This document shows positions 36,720 to 49,079 of a stretch of 64,000 nucleotides of DNA, in pieces. The notes under the pieces were generated by a model. The model had not been told where the DNA came from, did no database searches, and saw only the letters and a list, made by a program, of their open reading frames with translations. Source of the DNA: Clavelina lepadiformis (lineage: Eukaryota > Chordata > Ascidiacea > Aplousobranchia > Clavelinidae); contig NC_135243.1 in NCBI RefSeq assembly GCF_947623445.1, forward strand, positions 3,970,501 to 4,034,500, read 5' to 3'. Each line of letters starts with the position of its first letter. The stretch's first letter is position 1. Made by a program: the position numbers and the translations under genes.

Positions 36720-39700
36720 TCACACTCCAAGGTGTTTGCAGAAATTTTGGAGTTTCACAGCAAGATCGCTTGTGATGAAATTTACTTCACTTTGATCATA
36801 AACGGCTTGATCTTGGCTTGAGTCAATGGCAAGAGGACCCAACATTTCTTCACCATCAGTTTGTTCGGATTTGTTTTGATCACGAGGTACGTGGTCACCT
36901 CTTCTTCCAGTGGCAGGAGCGGACACATTTGGAATTGTACAGTGGGAAAGCGTGATCTCTGCTAACCGATCTGTAAACAAAATTTACATAACGATCATAC
37001 TTACAGTAGTTTTACAACGTATACCGTACAAATAGTGAATACAAATGCTTGTAGTATTTTATCAAAGTATATGACAAAGCATGCGAAAAAACTACAATCT
37101 TTACTTGGCCTAACATAAGTTTACTAGTATAGGGAAGGCCACGACTTAATATACTCACTTGGAGATAATATCTTGGGAAAAGCAAAACTGTTTGCAAAAA
37201 GTGCTTTATCACTCGACTTTCTCTTAATTTCGAACTTGAAGTATTCTTGTCTATGATAATATTGTTCTTCCTTCTTCGAAATGCGGAAATTTTGTTGCAG
37301 GAGAAATCCTTGCTCGAAAATGTCTTTGCTCATTACGATTTTCTCATCTGGTTGGACGATGATATTTGGACTTGAGATCTTTAAGAGCAAATCGTCGTCT
37401 GACCTTTACATAAGTTCATTATTACTCATTTTCCTGAAATATTTATTAACAATTGCCCGAAAAACTTACGTTAGTAATAATATTTTGATGTTTTTAAATT
37501 TATTTTTCTACAAGAAAACATCAAAACCGGCTAAAATATTTTTGGTCCTTCACCAGCATATACGTGCCCAACCTAATTCGTACCTAACTTCCACAACTCC
37601 ACAAAAACCTTCTGTCTCTCCTAACGAAACCAGGGGGTTCATGACGTTGTCACGGAGTTCCAAGGTGACGTATGGATCAGAACAGTTGCTTGGATGGCGG
37701 TAGCACAAGTAGACCAAAGTTTTCTTAAATGAGCCAATTAGATCTGGCACTTTGCTTACAACTCGGTGCCTGGAGATATTGAGCAAGAGCGACATCTTAT
37801 TGCTTTCATGCATTTTTGCTTATATCGTGAGATTAAGAGACGCAAGCAGAGTAATGACGATAAAATATTACACACTTACCAAGACAACGACGTCGTTTCA
37901 AACATGACAGAATTTCGATAAGAGTCCATGACTTCTTCCAAATCGTCCCAAAGTCTTCCATTTTTACTTTCTTGTACCTGCAATTTTATTGGAATATGAT
38001 ATGATATGTATAATAATATAATATAATGTATAATAATATGATATAATAATATGAGGAATTTGTCTACTGTGTGTGCTGCTACAAAAAGAAAATAAAAATA
38101 TCTTGCAACTTACCGTAACTGATATATTTTCTTCAGCAGCATAACATGTTGGAAGTTCTACGGTTGCTAATTTCGAAAAGTTATGCGACGGCGAACAACT
38201 CAATGTTGGTGTGAGGACAAGTACATTAGGATTCTGAAATAAATAATTAACTGTGTTCAGAAAATGTATTTGCAACGATATTGGCGAAAGTAAATTTTGA
38301 CAAATTAATGTCAATAACAGACTTTATTTAAAACCTGAAAATGTTCCCTTCCAAAAAGCAGCGTAAATTTGAACTCATTCTTGTTGCTTAGGGCTCCTTG
38401 AGGAATGGTAATCTTGCAATCAGACACGTTGATAATACCACCTTCGTTGCCAACGATCTGTATCAGACAAACATCGCAAAAACAATTGATGCCCACATAG
38501 GTAATGGAAAAGTAAATTACGTACAGCACATGTTTCGTATACAAATCGTATCTCAACTGGCAACGACCAACATCTTTGTATCGATGTGTTGACAAGATTA
38601 CTGTCTCCTGCAAAACAGGGTTTAGATTTGAATAAATAAAGCAAAATAAAATCCGGATCTGTTACTATTGCGTTTAAACGAGAGTAACTTGAAAGAGACC
38701 ACAGCTTTAATACTAAGTCAATATTTTTCCTACAACCATGTCTGATACATTGCATCTACCAGTGCCCATGACGTCTCCAGCTATTTTATTCGTTTTATAG
38801 TTAAGGGTCTGGTGGTAAACGTACAACAAATAAAATTTCCATGTGCTCTTGCGAAAGGATAAAATGAAAAATAACTTTTAAACAAATCTGCATTAAAGTA
38901 ATAAAAACGTTCTACTTCGTATATAAATGACACATTTGTGAATTGTAAAAATACGATTGTAAGTGGCAAGCATAACTAATAGCAAGCAAACCGTCATTTG
39001 TACCTTTCGTTGGGGTGTTAACCTTTTGCAATGCATTCAGTGGAGTATTTGACGATGCCACCTTGTCCGCTTCCAAAGCGATTTCGTCAAAACTTTTGTT
39101 CAGCTTTGACTCATTAGAAGATAAAGTTGAACAGTTTATGGAGTTTCCAGTGAGATTAACATCTGATTGAGTTAAGACTTGTCGTGAATGTTGAGTTTGG
39201 TCATCATAATTTAATCAGCATTTTTAAAACTAACGGTTGGCCAAAATTTGGAGCCATAGGAGCAACGTATCAAGAATAACAATTTAATATTGTAAATGGT
39301 ACAACGATTTTTTATCGTAAATTAGTCATAATATTTCATGGAATCATTCTTTTGTATTTCTGAGTTGCGTATAAAAACTGAAGCTGGAAAATATTCTGGT
39401 GTGTACCTTCTTCCTCGACTTGCAGAGAAGTTTCATTTTCAAAATTCAATAGATGAGGATCATCTTGGGAGAAAAAGGTGATATTTTGCTCATTTTTATC
39501 CGGAGACTCACCGGAAAGAGACGCCATTGGTGGAGTAGAAACTCCTAATATACTTTGACGACTCACATCTTCCATTTTTGGTGTTGAGGTCCACTCAGTT
39601 CCTATATTTTCTCCTAATGAATTGTAGGAACAACTAAATCTTACATTCATGGTCTGAATGTTACCCTATGCACTACATCACCACGCTTATGAAAAGCCCA

Positions 39701-41179
39701 TACACAGTACCTCAATTACAAAAAATACAGTACAGTAATAAAATATTCAGCGTTTTTCTTGCAAATAAAAAACTTGTTTGTTGGTTTAAAAACATTACCT
39801 ATGTGGTTTAGACAGAAAAGAACATCAAGGGGCTCGTCACAATCAGCTGCATGTTTGACTTTGTGCAGTCGCTTTGCGATACCAGAAGCTTGCTTAAGCT
39901 TTTTTGTGCCACTAAGATTGATTTCTGTTTCATTCAACATTTCTAAAACTAAAGCAGTGTGACGTATAAATGCGGATGATTAATCCGTATAATTTATTCA
40001 AGAATATCATTATATTTTTAATTCAACACAAACAGCAACAAACAAAGAAGTGTTAGAAAAGTTTTCCTCTTAGATCAGAGATATGCTCACTAGTATCAGC
40101 ATCTGGTCTTCCATCCTTGTTAATGTTTGCACACTTCAAGGCAACCTTTTTCAGAAGAATAATGATGGAGGAAACCGGAATACTTTTGCTTAATTCATCT
40201 CCGAGCTCAGCGGGACTGAACGTCAAGATTGGTTGATCCAACGAAGCGAGGAAAGCAAACTCAATTTGGGTCAATAGATATCGTGTTATAATTTCGTAAG
40301 CTACCTGTGAAGCGCTGCAAGTAACACAAAGGAACTGCTTTGAAATAGTAAACATTTGCAACAAACTGGAAAACTAACAATTTCTGGCAGTTAAGACCTC
40401 ACCAATAAATATCCAAGAGCTTCAGATCTTCTGGAGTTACTAAACGGAGCAGCTGGAATTCATCACGGTTCAAGACATCCTGACCACACGCGTCGACATT
40501 GATTTTCTTGAAGTCACTCAATTTTACAGTTAGGTCTTCTGTTAGTAGGATGCTGCACGAAGTCAGGTTTCCGTGAACAATGGGTATAGGTTGGTTGTGT
40601 AGATACTGCAGTGCTTCGAATACTTCTGTGAGAATGCGATGTCTCAGCCACCATGGAAAAATAGGAGCCAACTTCGTTGCACGCAACAGCTGCGCTAGAT
40701 TTCCGCATTCTGGACATTCCGTCACAATGCCGGCAAAGCCAGGCCATTTTGTGACACCGTAAAACCGGCCGATGTTTTTGTGGTTGATTTTTTTTCTTCT
40801 GTCGATTTCGCGAAGCATTCTAAAGTAATGTACATATTTGCAAATAAAAAGTTGCAATGAAATGAATTCCTATTTTTGTTTGAAAGATACCCAAGACGGC
40901 TACTCCAACTTTTAACCTGTTTGTCGTTTGACATTGGCCTTAAAAAGATTTTAGAGGGTTCGTAAAGTTTTTGACTTACATTTCATAACCTTGATATTCT
41001 TCGTCAAATGAATGATGGCCGCTACTAGACGTTCGCTGTCTGAAAACTTTGACAACAACTCTGCCCAAACTGTGATGCTGGCATTTCTGAAACGTAGCGA
41101 TCGCACTTTTCTCCAACTGGTCATCTTTCCTAGTACGAAAATCTGACGCGTCAAAGTTCTGGAAGTTGCTAAACGACAT
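36720..41179 (-). CDS. Gene D: RIPK2-like pseudokinase fused to ZU5 and UPA-like region
   Basis: Thirteen exons, 5' to 3': 41179-40980, 40819-40403, 40314-40091, 39942-39799, 39613-39407, 39162-39004, 38607-38525, 38457-38335, 38233-38114, 37977-37880, 37769-37584, 37403-37159, 36970-36720 (818 residues). Nine exons equal gene A in length. The kinase region has VVVKV (K44), E71 as a possible alpha-C glutamate, HKNIGRFYGV, HRD as HGN (149-151), Asn-156 as Ser, and DFG as DFK (169-171), so it is very likely inactive. ZU5 runs about 479-592, then the UPA-like region. The tail is longer than in A and acidic, ending LQNFCKHLGV. ZU5-half exons and some introns are nearly identical to gene A, while the kinase half is clearly diverged. 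It lies inverted relative to A-C. Confidence 0.87.
37990..38056. repeat. AT-rich simple repeat in a gene D intron
   Basis: Runs of ATATG and AATAT-type units between exons 9 and 10 of gene D. Confidence 0.7.
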
Positions 41180-43050
41180 TGTTTGAAGGGATTTTCAAAT
41201 TACATAGGATACATAGGCAAGAAAGCTGTAACGTAATTTCATTACATTTTTCGTTCTAAAGGTTATAACATAAAAATATCCAAAACTCCTTAATCGATTC
41301 ACTTAACTAGCTTTTGCTTCCATCAAGTTTGTAATTGTGTATAACAGCTTCATAGTAGTAAGCTTAACGGGACTATAATTACATTTCCTCAAAATTAATT
41401 ACAAAATACTGCATAATATTTCAGAGAAATCGTGCGTAAATATACTGTATATGCTGACCAACCATCATCACCTAACTGTCTTAAATTACGCAGAATTGAT
41501 TTTATTAAAAATGACGAGCAGTAACTCTTGGCAGAAACGTGCAAACTCGTTAACGTCCACGCAGGAGTGATGTGATGTGCTGAGGAGAAAAATGTTAAAA
41601 ACGTAACTAATTAAAGCAACCAGCCAGAGGCGTCACATGCGCGCATGGCAAGCCAGAGTCAAGAGAGAAGGGGATTCCCTGTAACATGATGATCTTGAAC
41701 CTGAAAAGCAAGCAATGAGAACAAGTCACTTGTGCTTGAAAGCAGTGGGCAATGGCCAAATTTCCAAAGAAAAATTTCATAAAAAATGAAAAAAAAATAA
41801 AGGGTATTTATGCAGGAATAAATAAAGACTAACACAGTTGCAGGACAGATGTTATCTATCGAAACTGCAAAAGATTTTTTATACCTTCACCTTTTTCAAA
41901 CGACTAAAAGACTCGAGTAGAATCTTACAATACAATCTACAGGCAAATGCAAGTTAATAGTGCGAGCGTCCGGGAAAAAACCAAACGTTTAAAAAGCAAA
42001 CAGGCTTTTAAACGCATACGTATAGATGAGGGCTTCTCAAACTGTTGGTCGCGACCCCGTTTGGGGTCATGAAACAAATTCAATTTTAATAAATGAATTA
42101 TAAAAGGGTTGCAGGTTTAACTTAAAAGTTTGACAAGCCCTAGTATAGATTAAAACAATCACACCTTAAACATGGAAATATACGGTACAGTATGCTCAGT
42201 ATATGGTCAACCTCTGAAAAGTTTGTCGTTTTTGATATTTCTGATACTTCACGTTTTAAACTCATAATTTATAGCTTAAATATTTTTTCATGGTAACTAG
42301 GTATAAGACTATTTTTTGGACCATCTTTATTGTACCAAAAGTGTAACTTAAGGTTGTGAAATTATATGGTGACAACAAATTGCTCTGAAATCGACATTTC
42401 AAAATCCTATATTATAATAGATATAATAAATAAAAACATAATTACCGTTTATTTTTTTGGTAATATTTTTGAATTTTATGTTTATCTTCGCAAAAGCATA
42501 TTTAAGTAAAAAAGTTCATATTCGTAGCAAATAAATCAAACGTGATTACTATAAATTTTCGTAAAACATAATTATGCCTGTTGAGTGCTGGTATGCTTTG
42601 TATGTATAAGATTTATGTTTGTTTGTCCAATACCGCTTGTTGGGTTAGGTAGTGAGTATAGTTCAGTGCAAGGCTTCAAATATTTCATTGAATAAAATCG
42701 TGCGTTCAAAGTTTTCCAGTTTCCTCTTAAATAAACCTAAAAAGGTATTGTACAGTAACCTGAGCTTATCTACTTCCAGTGAAACATTAAATAGCTGAAA
42801 AGTTGGTATGCTCATTCTTCCCAACACAAACCGCCCATTGCTTTAGCAATAAGCTACTTCATTAATGCAAATGTTACTTGCTAGTTACCATTACAAATGA
42901 AAACATTACAGCAACATATCGTTGAAGTACTTCCAAGTCGCATGAAACAAAAACAAGAAATCTGCTAACGGCGATTTTATTCAAATTCACAGCAAGTAAA
43001 AGGATTCGGTCTTTACCCGAGGCAGAAACTTGGCACAATTTAACACAAAC
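41180..43050. other. Upstream region of gene D and start of the repeat-rich half
   Basis: Should hold the gene D promoter, which I could not place. It contains the 115 bp hAT MITE (42028-42142) and otherwise AT-rich sequence without supportable genes. Confidence 0.4.
42028..42142. mobile_element. 115 bp hAT-type MITE
   Basis: The ends are GAGGGCTTCTCAAACT and, inverted, TAGGGCTTGTCAAACT, with an exact 8 bp duplication GTATAGAT (42020-42027, 42143-42150). The internal block GGTCGCGACCCCGTTTGGGG is typical of Charlie-like hAT MITEs. Non-coding. Confidence 0.85.
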
Positions 43051-44649
43051 TGAACAGCAGTTGGCTGACAGTGGGAAAGTATTTACAAATATTAAACGCG
43101 CATCAATCACAGTATAGAAAAGTAAATGTTATGATGGCGGCAAAACACGTTAAAAAAATTTCTGATGATAATGTCGTTGCTTAATTTTTAACGCGCAGCA
43201 AGTACAAAGATATCACTTAGCCTGATGGCGGCAAACACAAGACAAATAACGAAAATAATCACAAGCGCTTTCTTATGGTGGCAGTAATACTTAAGCAAAG
43301 GAAAGATCGTAAGATGGCTGGAGACACAGGTGGTTGTGAAATATTAAATACATGAAAATATTATGTACAAGCAGTTAATGGACAGTGGCGGATGACAGCA
43401 ACTATATACAATTATCCGCAAAATTAAAACACCGATACGTATCACAGGTTGGTATTTGAGCAAAATCAATATATGATTGCTAAAAATACTTGAACTTATT
43501 TGAAAAGTCTTTGTGGGCAGTATTTGCCTAACAGTAAAAATAAAAGTAACACCCATGCAAGGACAGAAAACGACACTTAAAAATGGACAACATTTTTTAC
43601 AGGTGGCATTTTCGTAACAATTCCATAGTGAATTGCTGAAAATACTGGAACTATTTTCCTTGGGGAATCAACCATTATAACTAACACCAAGATGAAACCA
43701 CCCATACGAATCAGCCATCAACAACCTAACCAAACGGGAAGGTTTTGTTTCTTTTTATGAATTGGTGATCAGGCTCCAAACGGTTTGCGAGGAAATTGAA
43801 CAAGGTGGCTTCTACCCTCTAATCGATCAGGCTTGCATAAAGATCTGTTTCCGGAACGAAAACAAAATAATTCCGTGATGTCAAACCACAAGTAGTGTTT
43901 ACATTAGTAAATTCAAGTTTGTAATCATGCAGAACTGAAATTGAACTCACCATTCTATTTCTTCATTTTAATTCACAAGAAAACTTTCGCTCTTTGTAGA
44001 AACCGTTCCCCACTGGACACTGCTGCATCATCGCGACAGGATTCATCACGGTGACCTTTGACGATTGCTCTCTTTTCAAAAAGGTCACCTTTACCAGTGT
44101 GGAAGAGGCTTTGCAACTGTGAAATTCAATTAACTTCTACTGTTCGGAAATTATCATCACTTCACCAATATTGCTCTGGAAAAGTTAAGAAGACTTCACC
44201 GTATATTTAACTATTTATTCGCAAATTAGTTAAAATCGTTCAAACCATACTCCAGCATTTCGTGAAACAATGTCGTCAGGTCATAACAAAAACTTCACGT
44301 TCATTTTATATGAAACCAGTGATATGTGAAAGCCTGGTTACATACATCGACGGTATAGAAACACTAGACATTATAGTAAGCTGCCCTTCCTAAACTGTAC
44401 TGAGTTGCTTCTAGCTCGAACACTTCAAATTCCTAAATTCGGAATTTATGAACAAGTCACTCAAATACAATGGAAGTGAAGCAAAATTTCTTCATCTGAG
44501 CAACAATCGTTTGACTACTTTACCTGCAATACCTTGACACCTGCTGACTTCACGTGGCAAAAATCCGTAAATCCACAAATTTGTCTGTTTATCTGTGAAA
44601 TCACTTTATATAGAGTAACACGTGTTCGAAAGAATTTTAAAAAGATCCG

Positions 44650-44707
44650 AATTAATCAACGTGGTCTGCCTTCGGCGTCACATGGACGTGTGGAATGTTA
44701 AAATCAA
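44650..44707 (+). repeat. Dispersed conserved element in U1
   Basis: AATTAATCAACGTGG ... GGCGTCACATGGACGTGTGG AATGTTAAAAT. The upstream flank (TATATAGAGTAACACGTG, GAAAGAATTTTAAAAAGATCCG) is shared with the inverted copy at 62861-62910. Confidence 0.6.
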
Positions 44708-45330
44708 TTAAAGTGAATTCAATAAAAATGTTATTTATGCAATCCTTAATTTTTAAATTTCACACTAAAAGAGGGAAAAGAATAAAAAAAAATCATAAAA
44801 CGCAAACTAATCACAAAAGAATTTTATTTGCAACAAATTCCAATCATCGTTATTAAAGTGTTCCATATTAGTTAATGTACACCTTGAGAAATCATCCTCC
44901 AAATCAAATTTAGCAAATCAACATTTATAGCTTAATCACATCCAACCCCGCAACAAATAAGCATGTTATCGTCTTAAGCGATAAAAACAATTGTTTAAAC
45001 CGAGATTCAATCGTTTTTAAATTATATGCTTGAATTCTGGAATATACCCGCTATTTTGTTTAAACAATGATCTTATATAAATTAAGACTTTATTTTACTT
45101 ATTTCAAGAAGCTTTAAACAAGATGAATAACACCTGGGATCAACTCGCGTTTTACTCGGTCTTTTGCATAACAATCTCAGATTGATAAAGCATTTCTTCA
45201 AAGCTTTGAGAGAAATTGTTGAAATTTCAGCTGCTAGGATATTGAATAAGTTTGTTTCGCTTTACAAGGTCTTGATATACTAAATTATGTGAAGCAAGAA
45301 ATTTTTATGGTGATTTTAATTTGTTATGAA

Positions 45331-45340
45331 TATAAATAAG
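45331..45340 (+). promoter_or_regulatory. TATA-box-like site upstream of a short signal-peptide-like frame
   Basis: TATAAATAAG lies 49 bases before the ATG at 45380, leaving room for a start site near 45361. Position and sequence fit a core promoter; there is no other support. Confidence 0.35.
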
Positions 45341-45379
45341 GCTGCGACTTTCTCTTTCAATTCAGAACATCTACTGGAC

Positions 45380-45481
45380 ATGAGATCTTTTTTTATTTTG
45401 TTGGCATTTTTAACGTTTATTATGCAATGTATACGTTATTTAAAACGTTTGTTTTTTCGAGTTGTTAAAATTGTTTCTTGA
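45380..45481 (+). CDS. Candidate short secreted or membrane peptide (U1)
   Basis: A 33-residue frame, starting MRSFFILLAFLTFIMQC, then basic and hydrophobic (YLKRLFFRVVKIVS). The first 17 residues look like a signal peptide, and a TATA-like box lies 49 bases upstream. It sits about 670 bases downstream of the dispersed element, as comparable frames do in other units. No homology is recognised; chance hydrophobic frames are common in AT-rich DNA. Confidence 0.3.
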   Translation: MRSFFILLAFLTFIMQCIRYLKRLFFRVVKIVS

Positions 45482-45934
45482 TGGGAATGTTTTGCGAAAA
45501 CATACGTGGTGTGCGAATGTCAATAGAATATCTGTATTACTTCAAAAATTACAGCGGTTTCCAAACCACTATTACCGATAGTGACTTCCTACTCACTTTA
45601 TTAGCAGACGTTCTGTTTGGCAGTGCTTCAGAAAAACTCTTACACCGCCATTATAATAACGAAAATCAAAAAACTTTGGATAATACCTTTCTCCTTAAAT
45701 GAAGTTTATTTCCTTACTAGAGCTTATTTTCAACAAAACTTGGTAAGTGGGTTGTCTGGAGAATCTGTTATTATTACATTATTGTTGTTTTAGAAAATTT
45801 GCGTACTTCACTGACTATGTGATTGTGGTGGTGTCATCAATCAGTATATTATGATTGTAAGGCGGAAAATTCATGTAATTAACAAATACGCAAAACCTTA
45901 AAAAACTTTAAAACCAAACTTTGTGATCTACCAA

Positions 45935-46138
45935 CTATATTCCAAACGTATTCTTTGAGGTTATGCAAACATGAACTCGCTTAATCCCCATATTGCCAGC
46001 GTTTAATGCATTAGAAACGAAACAATCATCATCAACTGTAACACGTGCTGCGCTGTATTTTCTTACATTTGCCGGAATTAGACGAGGCTTGGCAGTAAAC
46101 GATGAACCAAAAATAATGCAAGAGCACAACCAAAACAA
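45935..46138 (-). CDS. Candidate small secreted protein, 67 residues
   Basis: The frame starts MFWLCSCIIFGSSFTA, which looks like a signal peptide with an A-x-A-like cleavage region, followed by a polar part with two cysteines. A GTAAGA donor-like site inside the frame (about 46065) means the true product could be spliced. No family recognised. Low support. Confidence 0.25.
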   Translation of the reverse strand: MFWLCSCIIFGSSFTAKPRLIPANVRKYSAARVTVDDDCFVSNALNAGNMGIKRVHVCITSKNTFGI

Positions 46139-46639
46139 ATATTTCCTTCTGCGTTGGCGGCCAATACTTGAGAATATTTACAAAGCTGCAAGATACAAAC
46201 ACTAAATTTGCTCGACTAAATTAATAAACTCAGTATACATAAACACCCGCCCACCCACCATATGGCATCTTTATTTAACTCTTATGAATTATTTAAAAAT
46301 GCTGAAACTTTTAGATCGGCCTGTCAGACAATTTAAATAAATCTACCACCAACACCAAATCGCTACAAATTGCAGGTGAGTAACAATCACGTCTTCACCG
46401 AATATGCTGCAAAAAACGCAAGCAAGCGCTGGGCGCTTAACCCCTTACTGGTCAAATGTACGCTGAAATCAAAGTATATACACGGAGCAAATATATAAAC
46501 GTTCATCAAGTACAAAATATTTAGTTTTGATGACGGAAATTGCTTGATAGCTTACAGTTTTAAACATCGTTACAAACAGCCTTGTTTCTGTAAAGGCGGT
46601 TTATAGTTTAGAAATATCAGAAGTTAATCAATCAGAAGC

Positions 46640-48200
46640 AATTTATCTGATGGCGTCTTAGGATTTCCACAAGTCTTTTCAAAGGATGGCATTTAAACAA
46701 TTTTTGACGGATTGCTAACAATACTAAAACTACAGGTCTTCATTATGTAGGAAAACATGCCACAAAAATATTCAACACAGTGATGAGTTAACTGGTGTTT
46801 CTTGCTCCAAACGTTGAACAAATCGAACCAGTTTGCTTCAATACTCGAACCGTTCAGACGCGTTACAGAATCTGCTTTTCGTTAAGTAAATCTTTAAAAA
46901 ATTACAAACTTGTAGGTTAAATCATATTATCTGCATGGCAAGGACTTACCGCTCATTTGTTTTTGCATCATCGCGACACAATTCATCTTGGTGACCTTTT
47001 GACGATTGCACTCTTTTCAAGGAGGTCATCTTTATCAGTTTGAAAGAGAGACGCATTTCAGCTGTAGAGTTTCTTGTGCAGCGCTTGGAGAGAAAAACAT
47101 CACTATAATGCCTATAAGCTGGCAGTATAATGTTTCATTACTTCACCAACATCCTGTAAAAATTGGTATTTGTTAATTGTTTAATCGCAACTTAGTTAAT
47201 TTTTGCTTTCACAAAAAACCTAATCGAAGAATGTTTAGTTTTAGTTAAACCAAATAATCTAAACGAAACAGCAACTACAGTAGCTAAAAGCAGAACGTCT
47301 TGTAATATCTATTTTCTCTCAGACTGTTTTCCTACTAACTGCAACGCATTTCCTCCAGTGCTAACAAAAACAATGTTTTCTCCGTAAAAGGCGACTAACA
47401 ATAAAAACTAAACAAGATACATTCTAAAGTTTATAACAATCGGGAGAGAAAATACGAGAATGAAGCCAGTTAACGTGGATTGCCGGCGGCATCGAACAAA
47501 CGCGTGGAATTATCATCAAGCAAAATAATGAGCGATATAACACGCCCGGTACTAAACGTTGAGCGCATGGCAACAAAATATGCGTTCATTGCAGTAATGC
47601 TGAAATGAAAAATGATGTGAAATGGAAAGGCAAAAAATATCATCAACTGAAAATATAAATCCTCAAATACACAACAAAATCATATTATTATTTTATGTGA
47701 AGATTGCGTGTTGCTTGATTTTTTCTTTTGCTTGTTCTTACTATTGAATTTGAAAATTAAGCATTGCATCAATGTATTTTGTTGTTCAGTGTCAAAGCAC
47801 TTTATAACTTTCGTTGAAGTTTTTGTCCAAAAACTTCAACTGCTGACCTCAGTTTGGTTGGTTGTAACATTCCATCGGTCCAATTGACGCCCGGGGCACG
47901 TTTGGTCTCATTCGCATGATGAACTATTTATGCGTGATGTGCTCTTAAGCTTAAGCAAATTTAAATAAAAAAATTTAGATTATAAAAATGTTAATGTCAG
48001 GTATTAGTCAAATTGTCCTTCCCAACAAAACTGGCGACAGGCAAATCGGCATCGATTCAATTATCATTCTTTTGCGACAGGTTTTCCTCATGTTTGTAAA
48101 ACTGTTAAAAACTTACTTATGTTACGGAACCTTCTTGCTTTCGAATGCCAAGCTATGTTCCCACATTCACGGTGAAACGCGACACCATCAGTAAAACATA
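46640..48200. repeat. Array unit U2 (diverged copy)
   Basis: Carries the GATGGCG block (about 46649), the VEQIEP.CF block (about 46805-46875), the CGCGACA...GGTGACCTTTTGACGATTGC block (about 46970-47015) and the dispersed element (47469-47520), in the order seen in U1. The limits are approximate. Confidence 0.45.
47469..47520 (+). repeat. Dispersed conserved element in U2
   Basis: TTAACGTGGATTGCCGGCGGC, then ACGCGTGGAAT and ATCAAGC; the most diverged plus-strand copy. Confidence 0.5.
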
Positions 48201-49079
48201 AGACATGACCTTATTTTATTGAACAGCCTCCACGAACCAAAACCAAAACCGACCTTTTCAAATCATTTAACAAACGGCTTTTATAAGATACAAAAAGCAA
48301 GGTGCCAAACTATTGATAAGATAAAAGTGCACAAAACGTGAGGTAAACAACGGTAATTGCAATTAATCAACTAAAACCAAAACACTATAAAGTAATCAAC
48401 GCACTAGAGAATTAACACACCATAAAAACGGTAAAAGACAAAATGCTATAAATAACAAGTGACCTAATTTCTTTACACTTACACTTCACAAACTTGCGTT
48501 ACTAAATTCTTGAATTGACCTTATCAAATGCTACAAGATTTTTAGAGGTCAAAAGCTACAAAATCCACGGTTTAAGTTAAAATCAGTTTTCCCAACTACA
48601 CCTACTACATATGTGTAGGAGGTATGGTGTACATCTTCAAAGTGACAGGGAAAATGCTATGAAAACTTTGTTTTTGAACCAAAAAACAGTTGTCATTAAG
48701 TTTTAATATTAATTAATCAATAAATTTATTGTCATCAGTTGTTTTAGGAGCAGTTGTCTGAAAATGAATCAAAATATTTGATGTTACTTACGACGGTGGT
48801 AACAGCGATTATGACGTACAAACATAGGTAAGCGATGGTGTTTGTTTGACTCCAAAATGTTACAAGTATGGTAGTAAATCGGTGTGCTAAAAGTCGCGTT
48901 TTAAGTAAATTAAAAAGTTAAAAGTTTTTTAAGTAAAATGGAAAACTGGTAAAGAGAAAAGTGTAAACGTGAACTTGAATTTAAAATTTCTCATTTTTGT
49001 CATTTAGTAATAATTGCTTAATCGATAAACAATACTCAGAAATGTTTCGCCTGGTGTATTTACTAACAACTGTTTTTAT

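Larger units (their letters stand above)
43060..45480. repeat. Array unit U1 (most diverged copy)
   Basis: Contains, in the same order as later units: the ACGCGCATCA(A/G)TCAC block followed by GATGGCGGC (about 43095-43140), the EIE..FYP block (about 43785-43860), the GGTGACCTTTGACGATTGC block (about 44045-44090) and the dispersed element (44650-44707). Similarity to the younger units is patchy, so this is an old duplicate. The boundaries are approximate. Confidence 0.5.

Noticed and set aside
41625-41660. GGCGTCACATGCGCGCATGG, like the middle of the dispersed element
   Set aside because: The AACGTGG and AATGTTAAAAT arms are missing in the right positions, so it is not counted as a copy.
42874-43110. 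Minus-strand frame in U1 starting MIDARLIFVNT, resembling MLDVRLIVNT in U4
   Set aside because: The underlying DNA corresponds to different landmarks in the unit (ACGCGCATCA block versus CGCACATCGAGCACC), so the resemblance looks coincidental.
46436-46460. TTAACCCC as a piggyBac left end
   Set aside because: No matching inverted right end with TTAA found downstream.
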